From Phycisphaerae bacterium (lineage in GTDB: Bacteria; Planctomycetota; Phycisphaerae; UBA1845; UTPLA1): 64,000 bases of DNA. The stretch covers positions 558,001 to 622,000 of the forward strand of contig JAHBXN010000002.1 in the NCBI GenBank assembly GCA_019636475.1, given 5' to 3'. The position numbers and the translations under genes were made by a program. This document shows positions 17,272 through 27,096 of this stretch, one piece after another. Position 1 is the stretch's first letter; each line of letters begins with the position of its first letter. The notes under the pieces are model-generated. The model was not told the origin of the DNA and did no database searches. It worked only from the letters and a program-made list of their open reading frames with translations.

Positions 17272-19641
17272 ATGGCCGATTCGGCAACGACTCTTGGGGG
17301 CTTCACACGATCGCAGCGCGGACTGATCGTGATCGGCTGTATTCTGGCCTTCTGGTCCACGATGGGGCTTCTCCAAGTCGGTCCGCAGCCTGTGGATCCG
17401 GTCGGGCGGGCGATCGACCGGGTTGAGTTCGAGGGCACTTCCACGCTCGACCCGATCTACCTTCAAAGCGTCTCGGGCATCAAGCCGGGCGAGGTGTGGA
17501 ACCGAGATGCCATCGCCGAGGCGTGCCGCAAGCTTGCGGCGACGCAGAAATTCGAGGGCACTCCCTTCGCCGAGCCTCGTGAGATCGACGGGAAGCTGGT
17601 GCTGGTTTTCGTCGTGCAGGAGCGGCCTTACATCACCGGGATCGACTTTGTCGGCAATGAAAAGTTCAAGGCCGGCGCGCTGCTCAAGGAACTGCAACTT
17701 GATGTCGGCTCGCCCGCCAGCGAGTTTCTGATTCGAGAGGCGCAGCAGACGATTGAGAAGAAGTATCGGGACGCAGGCTACGCCTATGCGACGGTCGAGA
17801 TCGATCGGGAGGTGCTTCGCGCGGAACGGCGCGTTCTGTTCCGGATATCCGAAGGCCCCCGAGTCAAAGTCCAGGACATCGAGTTCGAGGGCAATCTTTC
17901 TTACAGCAACATCCGGCTGCGTTCACTGATCGAGACGCAAACATCGCTCTGGATCTTCCGAACCGGCGCGTTCGATGCCGAGACGGCTGAGCGCGACGCC
18001 GCGGCCATCAAGGCTTTTTACATCGCCCGTGGCTATCTCAATGCGCAGGTGGGCTATCGCATTGACTTCCGCAAAGGCAGCGAGTCCGACCTGATCGTCA
18101 CGTTTCTCGTCAACGAGGGCGTGAAGCACTACATTGCATCGCTTAAATTCGTCGGCAACACGATTTTCGACGACACCCGCCTCGTCAGCGGGATGAAGTG
18201 CTTCGTCGGCGAGGTCATCGACTCGGACATTCTGAAGCTGGATCGTGAACGCATCATCGAATCGTACGGGCGGCTCGGCTACATCTACGCCGAGGTCAAC
18301 ACGTCCTACGTCTTCGCTGAGGAAGATGGGTTCGTTCACCTCACCGTGACGATCGCGGAGCAGTCGCAATACCGGTTCGGCCGGCTCGTGGTGCGCGGCA
18401 ACCGCAACACGAAGGATCGCGTCATCCGCCGCGAATTGCGATTTCTGCCGGAAGAGCTTTACGACACGACGAAGGTCAAATCGGCAGAGCAGAGTCTGGT
18501 CGAATCGCGCCTGTTCAATGACGCGAAGATCACTCCCGTCGGCGAGCAGCCCGGTGTTCGTGACGCGCTCGTGACATTGGAGGAATCCGATACGACCTCG
18601 ATTCTCTTCGGCGTCGGCGTGACCAGCAACAGCGGCCTGGTCGGCTCGGTTTCAATCGAGCAGCGTAACTTCGACATTTTCGACAAGCCGCGTTCGGCGA
18701 AGGAGTTTTTCCGCGGCCGATCGTTCCGCGGCGCGGGCCAGACCATGCGGCTCGTGTTTGAGCCGGGAACGGAACTGAATCGCGGTCGCATCGAATTCCG
18801 TGAGCCGTATCTATTTGACCGCGACATCGGCATGGGACTGGCGCTGTACCTTTTTGAGCGCGGTCGTGACGAATTCGATGAGCAGCGCATCGGCTTTACT
18901 CCCAGCTTCGACAAGCGGTGGAAGGAAGGGCCGCTAAAGGGCTGGGCGGTCGAAGCGGCGTTCCGGTTCGAGCAGATCCAGATCGGGGATACCGACCGCT
19001 TCACGGCGAAGGAAATACGAGACGATCGCGGCGGTAACTGGCTGACGACGGTCAAGGGTTCAATCGTTCGCGACACGACTGACAGCCGATGGCTGCCCAG
19101 CGAAGGCGATCGTCTTCAGCTCTCGCTCGAACAGGCCGGGGTGATGGGTGGTGACCACACATTCACGAAGGCCCTGGCGAACTATGATCGCTACTTCACG
19201 CTCAAGACCGACGTATTCGGCCGCAAGCACATTCTCCAGTTCGGTGCGACGGCCGGGCAGATATTCGGCGACGCTCCGACTTTCGAGGTGTTCCGCGCGG
19301 GCGGTATCGGTTCGATTCGCGGCTTCGCGTTCTGGGGCGTGAGTCCGCGGGCGGGCCTTCGTGACGATCGTGTTGGCGGCGATTTCCTCCTGCTCACCAA
19401 TGCGGAATACAGCTTTCCGCTCATCGGCAAGACCGTTCGCGGCGCGACATTCCTCGATATGGGCACGGTCGAACGAGATTTCGGCGTTCATTCGTGGCGT
19501 GCCGCAGTCGGATTCGGAGCAAGAATCTACGTGAAGTACTTCGGGCCGATCCCGCTCGCGTTCGACTTCGCGTTCCCGATCGCCGAGGAAGACGACGACG
19601 ATCGCCAGATCTTCAACTTCTCGTTCGGAGCGACGTTCTAG
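17272..19641 (+). CDS. bamA: BamA/Omp85 outer-membrane protein assembly factor
   Basis: A 789-residue Omp85 protein starting at ATG 17272. After a hydrophobic N-terminal segment (GLIVIGCILAFWSTMGLL) come about five POTRA-like repeats (for example VEFEGTSTLDPIYLQ, IDFVGNEKFKAGALLKEL, IEFEGNLSYSNIRLRSLI, LKFVGNTIFDDTRLVSGM, LVVRGNRNTKDRVIRREL), then a C-terminal 16-strand barrel with the conserved loop SIRGFAFWG (VRGY/F motif) and a final aromatic beta-signal (FNFSFGATF). It should insert beta-barrel proteins into the outer membrane. Its presence shows the organism has an outer membrane. Other Bam lipoproteins and skp are not adjacent. Confidence 0.93.
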   Translation: MADSATTLGGFTRSQRGLIVIGCILAFWSTMGLLQVGPQPVDPVGRAIDRVEFEGTSTLDPIYLQSVSGIKPGEVWNRDAIAEACRKLAATQKFEGTPFAEPREIDGKLVLVFVVQERPYITGIDFVGNEKFKAGALLKELQLDVGSPASEFLIREAQQTIEKKYRDAGYAYATVEIDREVLRAERRVLFRISEGPRVKVQDIEFEGNLSYSNIRLRSLIETQTSLWIFRTGAFDAETAERDAAAIKAFYIARGYLNAQVGYRIDFRKGSESDLIVTFLVNEGVKHYIASLKFVGNTIFDDTRLVSGMKCFVGEVIDSDILKLDRERIIESYGRLGYIYAEVNTSYVFAEEDGFVHLTVTIAEQSQYRFGRLVVRGNRNTKDRVIRRELRFLPEELYDTTKVKSAEQSLVESRLFNDAKITPVGEQPGVRDALVTLEESDTTSILFGVGVTSNSGLVGSVSIEQRNFDIFDKPRSAKEFFRGRSFRGAGQTMRLVFEPGTELNRGRIEFREPYLFDRDIGMGLALYLFERGRDEFDEQRIGFTPSFDKRWKEGPLKGWAVEAAFRFEQIQIGDTDRFTAKEIRDDRGGNWLTTVKGSIVRDTTDSRWLPSEGDRLQLSLEQAGVMGGDHTFTKALANYDRYFTLKTDVFGRKHILQFGATAGQIFGDAPTFEVFRAGGIGSIRGFAFWGVSPRAGLRDDRVGGDFLLLTNAEYSFPLIGKTVRGATFLDMGTVERDFGVHSWRAAVGFGARIYVKYFGPIPLAFDFAFPIAEEDDDDRQIFNFSFGATF

Positions 19642-19867
19642 CCCTGCTCGCGGGCGACTCATGCCGGGCCCGGCGACTCAAGGTTCGTCGACGTTGTCGC
19701 CCCATCCAACCCGACATCGGCGGGAGAAAGAGGCCGCAGAAGAATCCCATGACCGCCGCAGTGTCATCGACGCGGGATATCGGCCAGTTTCCACGGCAGC
19801 GCTTCCCACAACGCCTTTGACGCTACTTCGCGGATGATGGAAAATGCGAGGCGAAAGGACCGCCATC

Positions 19868-21232
19868 ATGTCGGATACACCGCGAACGCTCTCTTTGCCT
19901 GTGTGCAATCACAAGCCTCAACCCTATGACGGTCCCAGCGCCGATGAGGTGATGGCGATGCGTCAGACCTATCTGACGCCCGCGCTGCTGCGCTACTACA
20001 AAGACCCGCTCATGATCGTCGAAGGCCATATGCAGTATCTATGGGACGAGAAGGGTACGCGCTATCTTGATGCGTTTGCCGGCATCGTGACGGTTTCGGT
20101 CGGGCATTGTCACCCGCGCATCGTGAAGGCGGTGCAGGAGCAGATGGGTCGGCTCCAGCATACGACGACGATCTACATTCACCCGACCGTTTCGCTCTAT
20201 GGCAAGGCGCTGGCGGATCGGATGCCGGGTGAACTGAAGGTGACCTACTTCACGAACAGCGGCAGCGAAGCGAACGATCTGGCGATCACGACGGCCCGCA
20301 TGCATAGCGGCTGCTTTGACGTGATATCGCTGCGCAACGGCTATCATGGCGGATCGCAATCGACCATGGGCCTGACCGGCCATTCGACATGGAAGTATGT
20401 CATGCCGCAGGCATTCGGCGTACACCATGCGATGCCGGGTTACTGTTATCGCTGCCCGCTGGGCCTGAGCTATCCGTCATGCGATATCAAATGTGCCCGT
20501 GACATCGGCGAGCTTATCAAATTCGCGACGCCGGGCCGGGTCGCGGCATTCATTGCCGAGCCGATCATGGGCGTGGGCGGATCCGTCATGCCGCCGAAGG
20601 AATACTTCAGCGTTGCGTATGAAGAAGTGCGGAAGGCAGGCGGTATCTGCATCGCGGACGAAGTCCAGACGGGATTCGGCCGAACGGGCGAGCACTACTG
20701 GGGATTCCAGAATTTCGGGGTGACGCCGGACATGGTCACGATGGCCAAAGGCATCGGCAACGGCACGGCGCTGGGAGCGGTGACTACGACGCCGACGATC
20801 GCGAAGTCGCTCGTCGGCAAGCTGCACTTCAACACCTTCGGCGGAAACCCTGTGCAGGCCATCCAGGGCCTCACGACTCTCGAGGTGATCGATGCCGATG
20901 GAATTCAGGCAAATGCACGGAAGGTCGGCGGTCGCCTGAAGGCGGGCCTTACGTCGCTGATGGAGAAGCATCGGATCATTGGCGATGTTCGCGGGCTGGG
21001 GCTGATGCTGGGCGTGGAACTTGTGCGCGACCGTTCCACGAAGGAACCCGCGAACACGGAAGCGGCCGAGGTGTTGGAACTGGCCCGCACGCGCGGCCTG
21101 CTGCTGGGCAAGGGCGGATTCTACGGCAACGTATTGCGCATCAAGCCGCCGATGTGCCTGAGCGAAGACGATGCTCACTTCATGGTGGCGTGTCTTGACG
21201 AGGTGCTGGGACTCGTCGCAGCGAAGAAATAG
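19868..21232 (+). CDS. Class III PLP-dependent aminotransferase (AGXT2-like)
   Basis: A 454-residue aminotransferase; ATG 19868 follows AGGA by eight bases. Fold-type I class III features are clear: [13 protein letters not shown] for phosphate binding, [18 protein letters not shown] with the PLP-contacting aspartate, and a lysine in [10 protein letters not shown] that should form the Schiff base. Similarity in layout to alanine-glyoxylate aminotransferase 2 suggests an amino-acid:pyruvate/glyoxylate reaction; ornithine or beta-alanine as donor cannot be excluded. Unusually, it carries a four-cysteine cluster ([19 protein letters not shown]) in an insertion near residue 200. No partner genes adjacent. 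Confidence 0.87.
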   Translation: MSDTPRTLSLPVCNHKPQPYDGPSADEVMAMRQTYLTPALLRYYKDPLMIVEGHMQYLWDEKGTRYLDAFAGIVTVSVGHCHPRIVKAVQEQMGRLQHTTTIYIHPTVSLYGKALADRMPGELKVTYFTNSGSEANDLAITTARMHSGCFDVISLRNGYHGGSQSTMGLTGHSTWKYVMPQAFGVHHAMPGYCYRCPLGLSYPSCDIKCARDIGELIKFATPGRVAAFIAEPIMGVGGSVMPPKEYFSVAYEEVRKAGGICIADEVQTGFGRTGEHYWGFQNFGVTPDMVTMAKGIGNGTALGAVTTTPTIAKSLVGKLHFNTFGGNPVQAIQGLTTLEVIDADGIQANARKVGGRLKAGLTSLMEKHRIIGDVRGLGLMLGVELVRDRSTKEPANTEAAEVLELARTRGLLLGKGGFYGNVLRIKPPMCLSEDDAHFMVACLDEVLGLVAAKK

Positions 21233-21262
21233 CGAGACGCCGGACGAAGGAAGCCGCTGTGA

Positions 21263-22369
21263 TTACACCGGCGGTTTTTCCATTCCGCGATCGCTGAGAA
21301 ACTTCCGGACGCGCTGCTGAGCGGCCTGTCGCTGTTTTGACGTGGGCAGTTCGTCGATGCGCTTCTTGAATTCCGCGTCGAGATCGAGCAGTGGCTGGCG
21401 CATCCTGTTGTATTCGCGATCGAGAGCAAAGGCGATCGGCCCTTCGCCCATGTCGTTGCCCGCTCGGCGCGCCAGCCGCTTTGCGATGCGATTCTGTTTG
21501 AGCCTTTCGCTCCATTCCGTGGTCTTGATCGCCGAAGCACGATCCTTCATCTGCTTCAGGATGTTTTCGGCGGAGCTTTTCTGCGCATCGTCGAACTCAT
21601 AGAAGGCAGTTGCCCGTCGAAGATATTCATCCCAGCCGTCATCGATTCGGAGTTCCCAGTCGGTCCATCGTTCCACCTCCTGACGGGCGCGCCTGTGCTC
21701 GGGATGTTCGTTGGGATCTTCGACCGCCTGTTCGGCCCTGGCCGAATCGCGCTCGGACGGATCCCAGAAAGGGTTCGCGTTGTCGCCGACCTGTCCTCCC
21801 TCCCAACGCGCCATGCGCTGTTCGAAGACGCCGAGCCCTGCCATCACCGCCCCCATCTGGGTGCCGAATTCCAGGCGCTGTTTGAAGTTCAGCTTTTTGC
21901 CGATTTCGCCGGAGGTGTCGGTGAAATACTGCCGAACCGCCGGCAGAAGCGGCTTGACCGCTTTGGCGAACCGCACGGCATCCTCCTTGGGGAACCGACC
22001 GTCGTTTCGAATCATGGACTCCATCATCATCTCGATGGCATCACGACCGATGACGGCGTTGTCGTTCACGAGTTTTCCGAGATGTGACTTGATGATGTTG
22101 TCAATGTCGGTCGTCTGCTGTTCGTCCAGATCGAGATTGTTCTTCATCATCTCCGCGAATCGATTGCTCATCGCGCTCAGGATGCCGGGCGTCATGCGAA
22201 TTCCGACATCCGGAAGCTGAATTGCCGAGTCGGAGGGATTCGCATTCGACGCCGCCGACTCGTCGGGCTCCGCCACCGCATTCGCGGCGGGCGCCGTGAG
22301 AAGGAGCAACGCCGGGAACAGAACCCGGGCGACAACCCGCCAGGAAAAGCGACTCGTGCGATCTATCAT
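21263..22369 (-). CDS. Exported helical protein of unknown function
   Basis: About 368 residues from ATG 22369, which follows AAGGG. A signal peptide is obvious (VLFPALLLLTAPAANAVA). The mature protein is almost wholly alpha-helical and charged, with Met/Asp/Arg-rich segments such as MTPGILSAMSNRFAEMM and FYEFDDAQKSSAENILKQM, reminiscent of periplasmic LTXXQ/Spy-like or heavy-metal-sensing helices, though no signature is exact. It ends EKPPV. It is the last gene of a possible minus-strand run behind the ABC ATPase (150-base gap). Function unknown. Confidence 0.65.
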   Translation of the reverse strand: MIDRTSRFSWRVVARVLFPALLLLTAPAANAVAEPDESAASNANPSDSAIQLPDVGIRMTPGILSAMSNRFAEMMKNNLDLDEQQTTDIDNIIKSHLGKLVNDNAVIGRDAIEMMMESMIRNDGRFPKEDAVRFAKAVKPLLPAVRQYFTDTSGEIGKKLNFKQRLEFGTQMGAVMAGLGVFEQRMARWEGGQVGDNANPFWDPSERDSARAEQAVEDPNEHPEHRRARQEVERWTDWELRIDDGWDEYLRRATAFYEFDDAQKSSAENILKQMKDRASAIKTTEWSERLKQNRIAKRLARRAGNDMGEGPIAFALDREYNRMRQPLLDLDAEFKKRIDELPTSKQRQAAQQRVRKFLSDRGMEKPPV

Positions 22370-22519
22370 GGGTGCGACCCTTTTCATTCAAGCCAAACAA
22401 GCGAAATCAGAGCATGTGCATCCGGTCGAAACGGCCAATCGGTTAGATCGTCGGCGAATTCCCACCCTCACGCGGACTCCGCCGATGGGGGCCAATCCGG
22501 ATCGCGGTCCTCGGCCGGC

Positions 22520-23449
22520 TCACTGGACGATTCCCTTGGTGAACCGCATGAACGCCGTCTCGAGGTTGACGCTTTCCTCCCTGATCTCCTGTATTGGCAG
22601 CTTTGCATTGAGCAGCGCGCCGGCAACAAAGCCGAAGTCATGCATCTGCCGTTTCAACTCCACGCGCACGAGGCCGTCACTGGCGCGGGCGGCGGCCACT
22701 GGCTCCAGCGTCGTGAGAACGGCGATTGCCTCCTGCTGCCTATCTCCGACCTTTATTTCCAGCGTCGTGCCTGATTTTGCACGCCGGACGATCTCATCGA
22801 TGGAGCCCTTAAAGAGCAACTCGCCGCGCTCGATGATGCCGACGGTCGTACACAGCTCGGCCAACTCATGCAGAATGTGGGAGCTGATGATGATCGTCTT
22901 TCCCATGCGCCTGAGTTCCTTGAGCAACTCCCGCATCTCGATTCTGGCGCGCGGGTCCAGTCCGCTCGCAGGCTCATCGAGGAAGAGGACTTTCGGATCG
23001 TGAAGCAGGACCCGCGCGACGCTCAGGCGCTGTTTCATGCCGCGCGAAAGGCTGTCCACCGGTGCTTCGCGTTTGTAGGAGAGGTCTGTCAGCTCCAGTA
23101 CATCGCCAACGACGCGGTGCCGCTGATCGCCGTGGATATTGTAGGCTGCCGCGAAGAACTCGAGGTATTCCTGAACGACCATGTCCTCATAAGCGCCGAA
23201 GAAATCGGGAACATAGCCCATGAGAGGCCGAATCAGCCGTGACTCATAGCCGACGGTATGCCCACAGACTCTGGCCTCGCCCCAGGTGGGCTGAAGAAGC
23301 GTTGCCAGGATTCGAATGGTGGTGGTCTTTCCCGCGCCGTTTGGACCGATGTAACCGAAGCACTCTCCCTCCTCGATATTGAGGTGCAGGCCGTTCAACG
23401 CGACGAGCTTTCCGTAGCGTTTTGTCAGGTTGATGGTTTCGACAATCAC
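22520..23449 (-). CDS. ABC transporter ATP-binding protein (ABC-2/CcmA type)
   Basis: A 309-residue ATPase starting at GTG 23449, which overlaps the TGA of the upstream gene (GTGA), so the two are translationally coupled. Walker A is GPNGAGKTTT (about residue 38), Q-loop LLQPTWGEAR, signature LSRGMKQRLSVARVL, Walker B KVLFLDEPASGLD, H-loop IISSHIL. The C-terminal extension of about 90 residues is the DUF4162-like tail of drug/lipid ABC-2 exporters and gliding-type GldA proteins. No permease gene accompanies it in this window; its partner may be the coupled bitopic protein upstream or a permease elsewhere. Confidence 0.92.
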   Translation of the reverse strand: MIVETINLTKRYGKLVALNGLHLNIEEGECFGYIGPNGAGKTTTIRILATLLQPTWGEARVCGHTVGYESRLIRPLMGYVPDFFGAYEDMVVQEYLEFFAAAYNIHGDQRHRVVGDVLELTDLSYKREAPVDSLSRGMKQRLSVARVLLHDPKVLFLDEPASGLDPRARIEMRELLKELRRMGKTIIISSHILHELAELCTTVGIIERGELLFKGSIDEIVRRAKSGTTLEIKVGDRQQEAIAVLTTLEPVAAARASDGLVRVELKRQMHDFGFVAGALLNAKLPIQEIREESVNLETAFMRFTKGIVQ

Positions 23450-25908
23450 GGCGTATCTCGCAATTCGTTTTCCGGCGATGTGGCGCGGGCGGGACGCACC
23501 ACCGGAATGACGAACCGGTACATTGTAAGCGAGCTTTCTGGAATCCGGCGCGACCGGTTTATCTCCAGCGGCGCGGGCGGCGCCTCATAGGCAAAGCCTA
23601 TCAGCACGGCGGTTTCGCGCGTGATCAAGTGCGCACAATTCAGGGACCGACCAAAGGAACGGGAGAGGATCGTCTGCCCGGACTGCCCCGTCTGATTCAA
23701 GCTGTCAAGTGACAACAGCAGTAGCGCGGCGGTTTCGCGATCGGCGGCAGAACTCACATCGGCGCCACCCATGATGGACGTAACAACCCTGTTCCACTTC
23801 AAAAGCTGATGGGTCAGTCGCAGCGCGTCGCCGGTGAGTGGTATCGGCTCGCGGTTGGTGGATGCCGGATCGGGCGGCTGGAAATAGAGGCGCTGCGCGA
23901 GGGCTTCGTCATTGAGTGTGGCGCCTTCGCCGGACCGCGGAAGATAGCCAAGCTGGAGACACCGCGTCAGGACGGATCCACCTTCGCCCGCAATTTCCTG
24001 TCGTCCCTCCAGAATAACGCAGTTGTGAAGATCGGAGGCGAGATTGTTCGTGATGTAGCTGCCCAATCCGAAGCGACCGCCCGCCCCCGGTTCGACCACG
24101 AATCGAGCATCGAGCGTGCCGCCGATCGGTCCATGCCAACGGCCGGTGAACTCCTTCAGCGTGGCGCGCACGGGCACATCGACGAGGGATGTCGCGGACG
24201 CTTCAACGCGATAGGAGTCTGCTCCGACATACACCTGCTCGGCCAGATTCAGCTCATTGGAACGGGGCAGGGTGCGAATCGGTCCATATTGCCTCGGATC
24301 GACATCCGGAAATCCGACGGGAAGCCGAAGGTCGATGCGCGTGTGGTCGGGTGTTTTCACACCGTAGTAGGCCGTCGCATAACCGAAGTTGTGTCCGGCA
24401 TGTGCGTCCACGACGGTCGTCTGGCGCACCTTTGTCGAGATGCCCCGCAGGGACCAGATCATAATCAGGCCCAGCAGCGTGGCCGCGAGACTGACCAGGG
24501 CGAATGCGGTCCAACTGTACTGCTGCCACCCGCGCTTCTTCATGAAATAGTGCGAACCCCCTGCCGCGAGCAAGTAGAGGACGGCGAACACGACCGCGAA
24601 CATGAGAAACGCGAACCCCAAACCTCGAAAGCTGATGGTACCGGCCACCTGATCGAAGAGTCCGGTGCGGGCGAGAAGGAATGGATTCTGGATATCGCTG
24701 GTGGGCGGCAGCGCAAGGAAATTCAGTGCGAGGATCTTTTCGCAGACTGATCGAAACTCCTGAGTCGCTTCATCGTCGAGTGCGCCTCCCGGAGCGCCGC
24801 CGCCGGAGCGTTGAACGCCTGCGGCAGCTGGTGCCGGCATGAGTTCCCGAAGCGATGCGCCGACGAAGGTCAGATTTCCGCGGCCGAGGAGGCTTCGATA
24901 TGCGATCGGCGTCAAACCGCGAGCGTCCGACGGAATGCCGATGGCATCCGGGCGTCTGATCATGTCGCAGCGATTGATCGGATTCCTGCGATAAGCCTTG
25001 CTGAGCCGGGTGGCGTAGCTGTTTCGCTTGACGATATCGCGTGTGAACTCGACGGCCTCGGTCACGCGTGTGACGCCCTTGAGCGTCACGGGCAGGTAAT
25101 CGGCGAGCGACGATTTCGCGAGTGCCTGCCAGTTGTTTCCGGCTGTGATGAGCAAGCTGCCGCCGTTCTTCACCCATTCCACCAGCGCGGTCAACTGACG
25201 TTCGGAGAGGTCGGACGGGTCGGCATCGTCCCAGATGATCGCATCGACGGATTCAAGCCCCTGCCAGTAGAGGGGCAGATCGCGCGGCGCAAGCGGGAGC
25301 ACGTATCTTAAGTTGAGACCATTCTGCGAGCGAGCACTTGTATCGAGGCAATTCGCGTGAGGGAGTTTCAGGGGCGAGGTCAGATCGACGATCAGGTAAT
25401 CATCTGGCGACGGCACATCAGCGCAGGCAGGCGAGACCAGCTCGGGGACTTCCGCGTCGTCGGCCCCGGTGCGCATCTTCACAAGATCGCCCGCCGAATT
25501 GTAAAGGCGAACAGCGACAGGCTGGGATCCGTCTTCGACGCTTCGGTGGAAGTACACATGGTATTTCCGCCTGGTGCCGTCAGGCGTGAGTCCACCGAGG
25601 GGCTGCACTGCCGTCGCGATGTCACCATCTCGATCGGGCAGGGCCACACGGAGTTCGCCTTCGAAGGGATCCTTCCCCGTGAATGCCAACTCCACTTCGA
25701 CGAAGGACGTGCAACCCAACCGAACGATCGGATCACCGGCGGCAAACAGACCTGTTCGCAGCAGTTTCGCGCGAATCTCCGCGCCTGCGGGCGACGCCAT
25801 CCCAAGAGCGCAAATCGCGAAAACGGCCGCTGATTCAGCCCATCGGAATCGGCGTGCGCTCACAGAGGTCCCTGAACGAGACGCAAGTTGTGCACGCTTC
25901 CCAAACAT
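23446..25908 (-). CDS. Large exported membrane protein with amidotransferase-like domain
   Basis: About 820 residues. A signal peptide (AVFAICALGMASPAGAE) is followed by a beta-rich region, then an alpha/beta domain at about residues 165-280 (SVDAIIWDDADPSDLS; LVEWVKNGGSLLITAG) resembling class I glutamine-amidotransferase-like domains of GldG- and BatA-type proteins, but without a catalytic cysteine that I can identify. Two membrane helices lie near residues 432-452 and 468-490, and a beta-rich C-terminal half follows. The stop overlaps the ABC ATPase start. I infer a membrane partner of that ATPase. The alternative TTG start at 25917 adds three residues. Confidence 0.75.
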   Translation of the reverse strand: MFGKRAQLASRSGTSVSARRFRWAESAAVFAICALGMASPAGAEIRAKLLRTGLFAAGDPIVRLGCTSFVEVELAFTGKDPFEGELRVALPDRDGDIATAVQPLGGLTPDGTRRKYHVYFHRSVEDGSQPVAVRLYNSAGDLVKMRTGADDAEVPELVSPACADVPSPDDYLIVDLTSPLKLPHANCLDTSARSQNGLNLRYVLPLAPRDLPLYWQGLESVDAIIWDDADPSDLSERQLTALVEWVKNGGSLLITAGNNWQALAKSSLADYLPVTLKGVTRVTEAVEFTRDIVKRNSYATRLSKAYRRNPINRCDMIRRPDAIGIPSDARGLTPIAYRSLLGRGNLTFVGASLRELMPAPAAAGVQRSGGGAPGGALDDEATQEFRSVCEKILALNFLALPPTSDIQNPFLLARTGLFDQVAGTISFRGLGFAFLMFAVVFAVLYLLAAGGSHYFMKKRGWQQYSWTAFALVSLAATLLGLIMIWSLRGISTKVRQTTVVDAHAGHNFGYATAYYGVKTPDHTRIDLRLPVGFPDVDPRQYGPIRTLPRSNELNLAEQVYVGADSYRVEASATSLVDVPVRATLKEFTGRWHGPIGGTLDARFVVEPGAGGRFGLGSYITNNLASDLHNCVILEGRQEIAGEGGSVLTRCLQLGYLPRSGEGATLNDEALAQRLYFQPPDPASTNREPIPLTGDALRLTHQLLKWNRVVTSIMGGADVSSAADRETAALLLLSLDSLNQTGQSGQTILSRSFGRSLNCAHLITRETAVLIGFAYEAPPAPLEINRSRRIPESSLTMYRFVIPVVRPARATSPENELRDTP

Positions 25909-25966
25909 TTCCGTCAATCAATCGCCGCGGGGGTTCGGTCTCTCCAGCCCATCCGAGCGGCGGCCG

Positions 25967-26263
25967 TCAGGGTTTTTCATGGTGGCATCGGCAGACCATG
26001 TCACCACAACCGGGGCATCCGCCACCATACTTCTTCTGAACGACAGCCGCGAGATCGACCCCCTCTATATTGGCGAGCGTCGCCAGCCAGGCGAGCACGT
26101 CGGCAAACTCGCCTTCCTTTTCCTGGTGGGATCCCTCTCGGACGGCCGTGGCAAGTTCGCCGACTTCCTCCATAAGCCACATGAAGGTCGCGGCGGATCC
26201 CCGCTTGCGGTCCTTTGCGGAATACATCCGTTCAATGATCTGTTGAAATTCACCGATACCCAT
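25967..26263 (-). CDS. Short MazG-type nucleotide pyrophosphohydrolase with Cys-rich tail
   Basis: A 98-residue single MazG domain. ATG 26263 is chosen over an upstream start because GAGG precedes it and the family sequence starts there. The all-alpha NTP pyrophosphohydrolase motif is intact (EEVGELATAVREG, then EFADVLAWLATLANIEG), supplying the ExxE and ExxD metal ligands. An unusual tail follows: CPGCGDMVCRCHHEKP, four cysteines plus histidines that could bind zinc. Likely hydrolyses aberrant or excess NTPs; the specific substrate is unknown. Divergent from the cyclodeaminase gene. Confidence 0.85.
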   Translation of the reverse strand: MGIGEFQQIIERMYSAKDRKRGSAATFMWLMEEVGELATAVREGSHQEKEGEFADVLAWLATLANIEGVDLAAVVQKKYGGGCPGCGDMVCRCHHEKP

Positions 26264-26441
26264 CGCGCGGCGCCTCGTCTGCGTTTCCCCGGAACCCTCG
26301 CCTTTTCCTGATTGTATTCGAACGCGATATGACGAGGAAGCCGCAGCCTGCGACGACGGTGGCTGGAGCGATTTATTGACGAGCATTCGGAAAAAAGATA
26401 AGAGAGCAGCGCATATGCATATTTGCAGCGAGGAAGAACCC

Positions 26442-27077
26442 GTGACCGAATCCGATTCACAGATTCAAGATTTCCTTACGCGGCTCGCCTCTCGTGCGGG
26501 CACGCCCGGTGGCGGCGCTGCCAGCGCGATGACCGGTGCGATCGCGGCTGCGCTTTCCGGGATGGTCGGTCGATTGAATGATAAGAAGGACGGGACACCC
26601 GGACCGCTACACGGCTCAATCACCACGGCTGACACCCTCAGGAACGATCTCGCACGGCTGATCGACGAGGATATCGCCGCGTTTGAGCGGCTTTGCGAAA
26701 CATGGAAGCTGTCGACGAACGACGCGGCGGGCCGGGCCGCCCGGCAGTCTGCGACGATTGAAGCGACCGAGTCTCCGCTGGAGATCATGTCGAAGGCGTT
26801 GTTCGTGATGAAGATGGCGGGGATCGCGCTGGAGAGGTCGAAGCAAGGCTGCGTCTCGGATGCCGGTGTTTCCGCGATTCTGGCTCATGCAGCGATCGAG
26901 GGCGCCCGGCTCAATGTCCTCATCAATCTGCCCGGTATTGAAGACTCCGTCCGACGAAGCGAACTGCACCAGCGATGCGAATCGCTCCATGTCAGCGCGG
27001 CGGCACTCCGGCGCGAGATCGACGCCCTGATTCACCGCCGCTTTGACGCTGATTCCGCGGCTTCCACGCACGGCTAA
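26442..27077 (+). CDS. Formiminotetrahydrofolate cyclodeaminase-like protein
   Basis: A 211-residue all-helical protein of the FTCD_C/FchA family. GTG 26442 is preceded by AGGAAG at seven bases, a better start than the upstream ATGs. The N-terminal signature TPGGGAASAMTGAIAAAL is the family's substrate loop; ALFVMKMAGIALE and GCVSDAGVSAILAHAAIEGA are also typical. FchA converts 5-formimino-THF to 5,10-methenyl-THF and ammonia in histidine or purine catabolism; related proteins of unknown activity also exist, and no other histidine-degradation gene is nearby. The CPBP protease gene follows 20 bases later, suggesting co-transcription. Confidence 0.87.
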   Translation: MTESDSQIQDFLTRLASRAGTPGGGAASAMTGAIAAALSGMVGRLNDKKDGTPGPLHGSITTADTLRNDLARLIDEDIAAFERLCETWKLSTNDAAGRAARQSATIEATESPLEIMSKALFVMKMAGIALERSKQGCVSDAGVSAILAHAAIEGARLNVLINLPGIEDSVRRSELHQRCESLHVSAAALRREIDALIHRRFDADSAASTHG

Positions 27078-27096
27078 CCGCCTTCCGGAGCGACGC

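Noticed and set aside
24770-25177. 135-residue minus-strand frame
   Set aside because: Out-of-frame shadow inside the large exported membrane protein gene.
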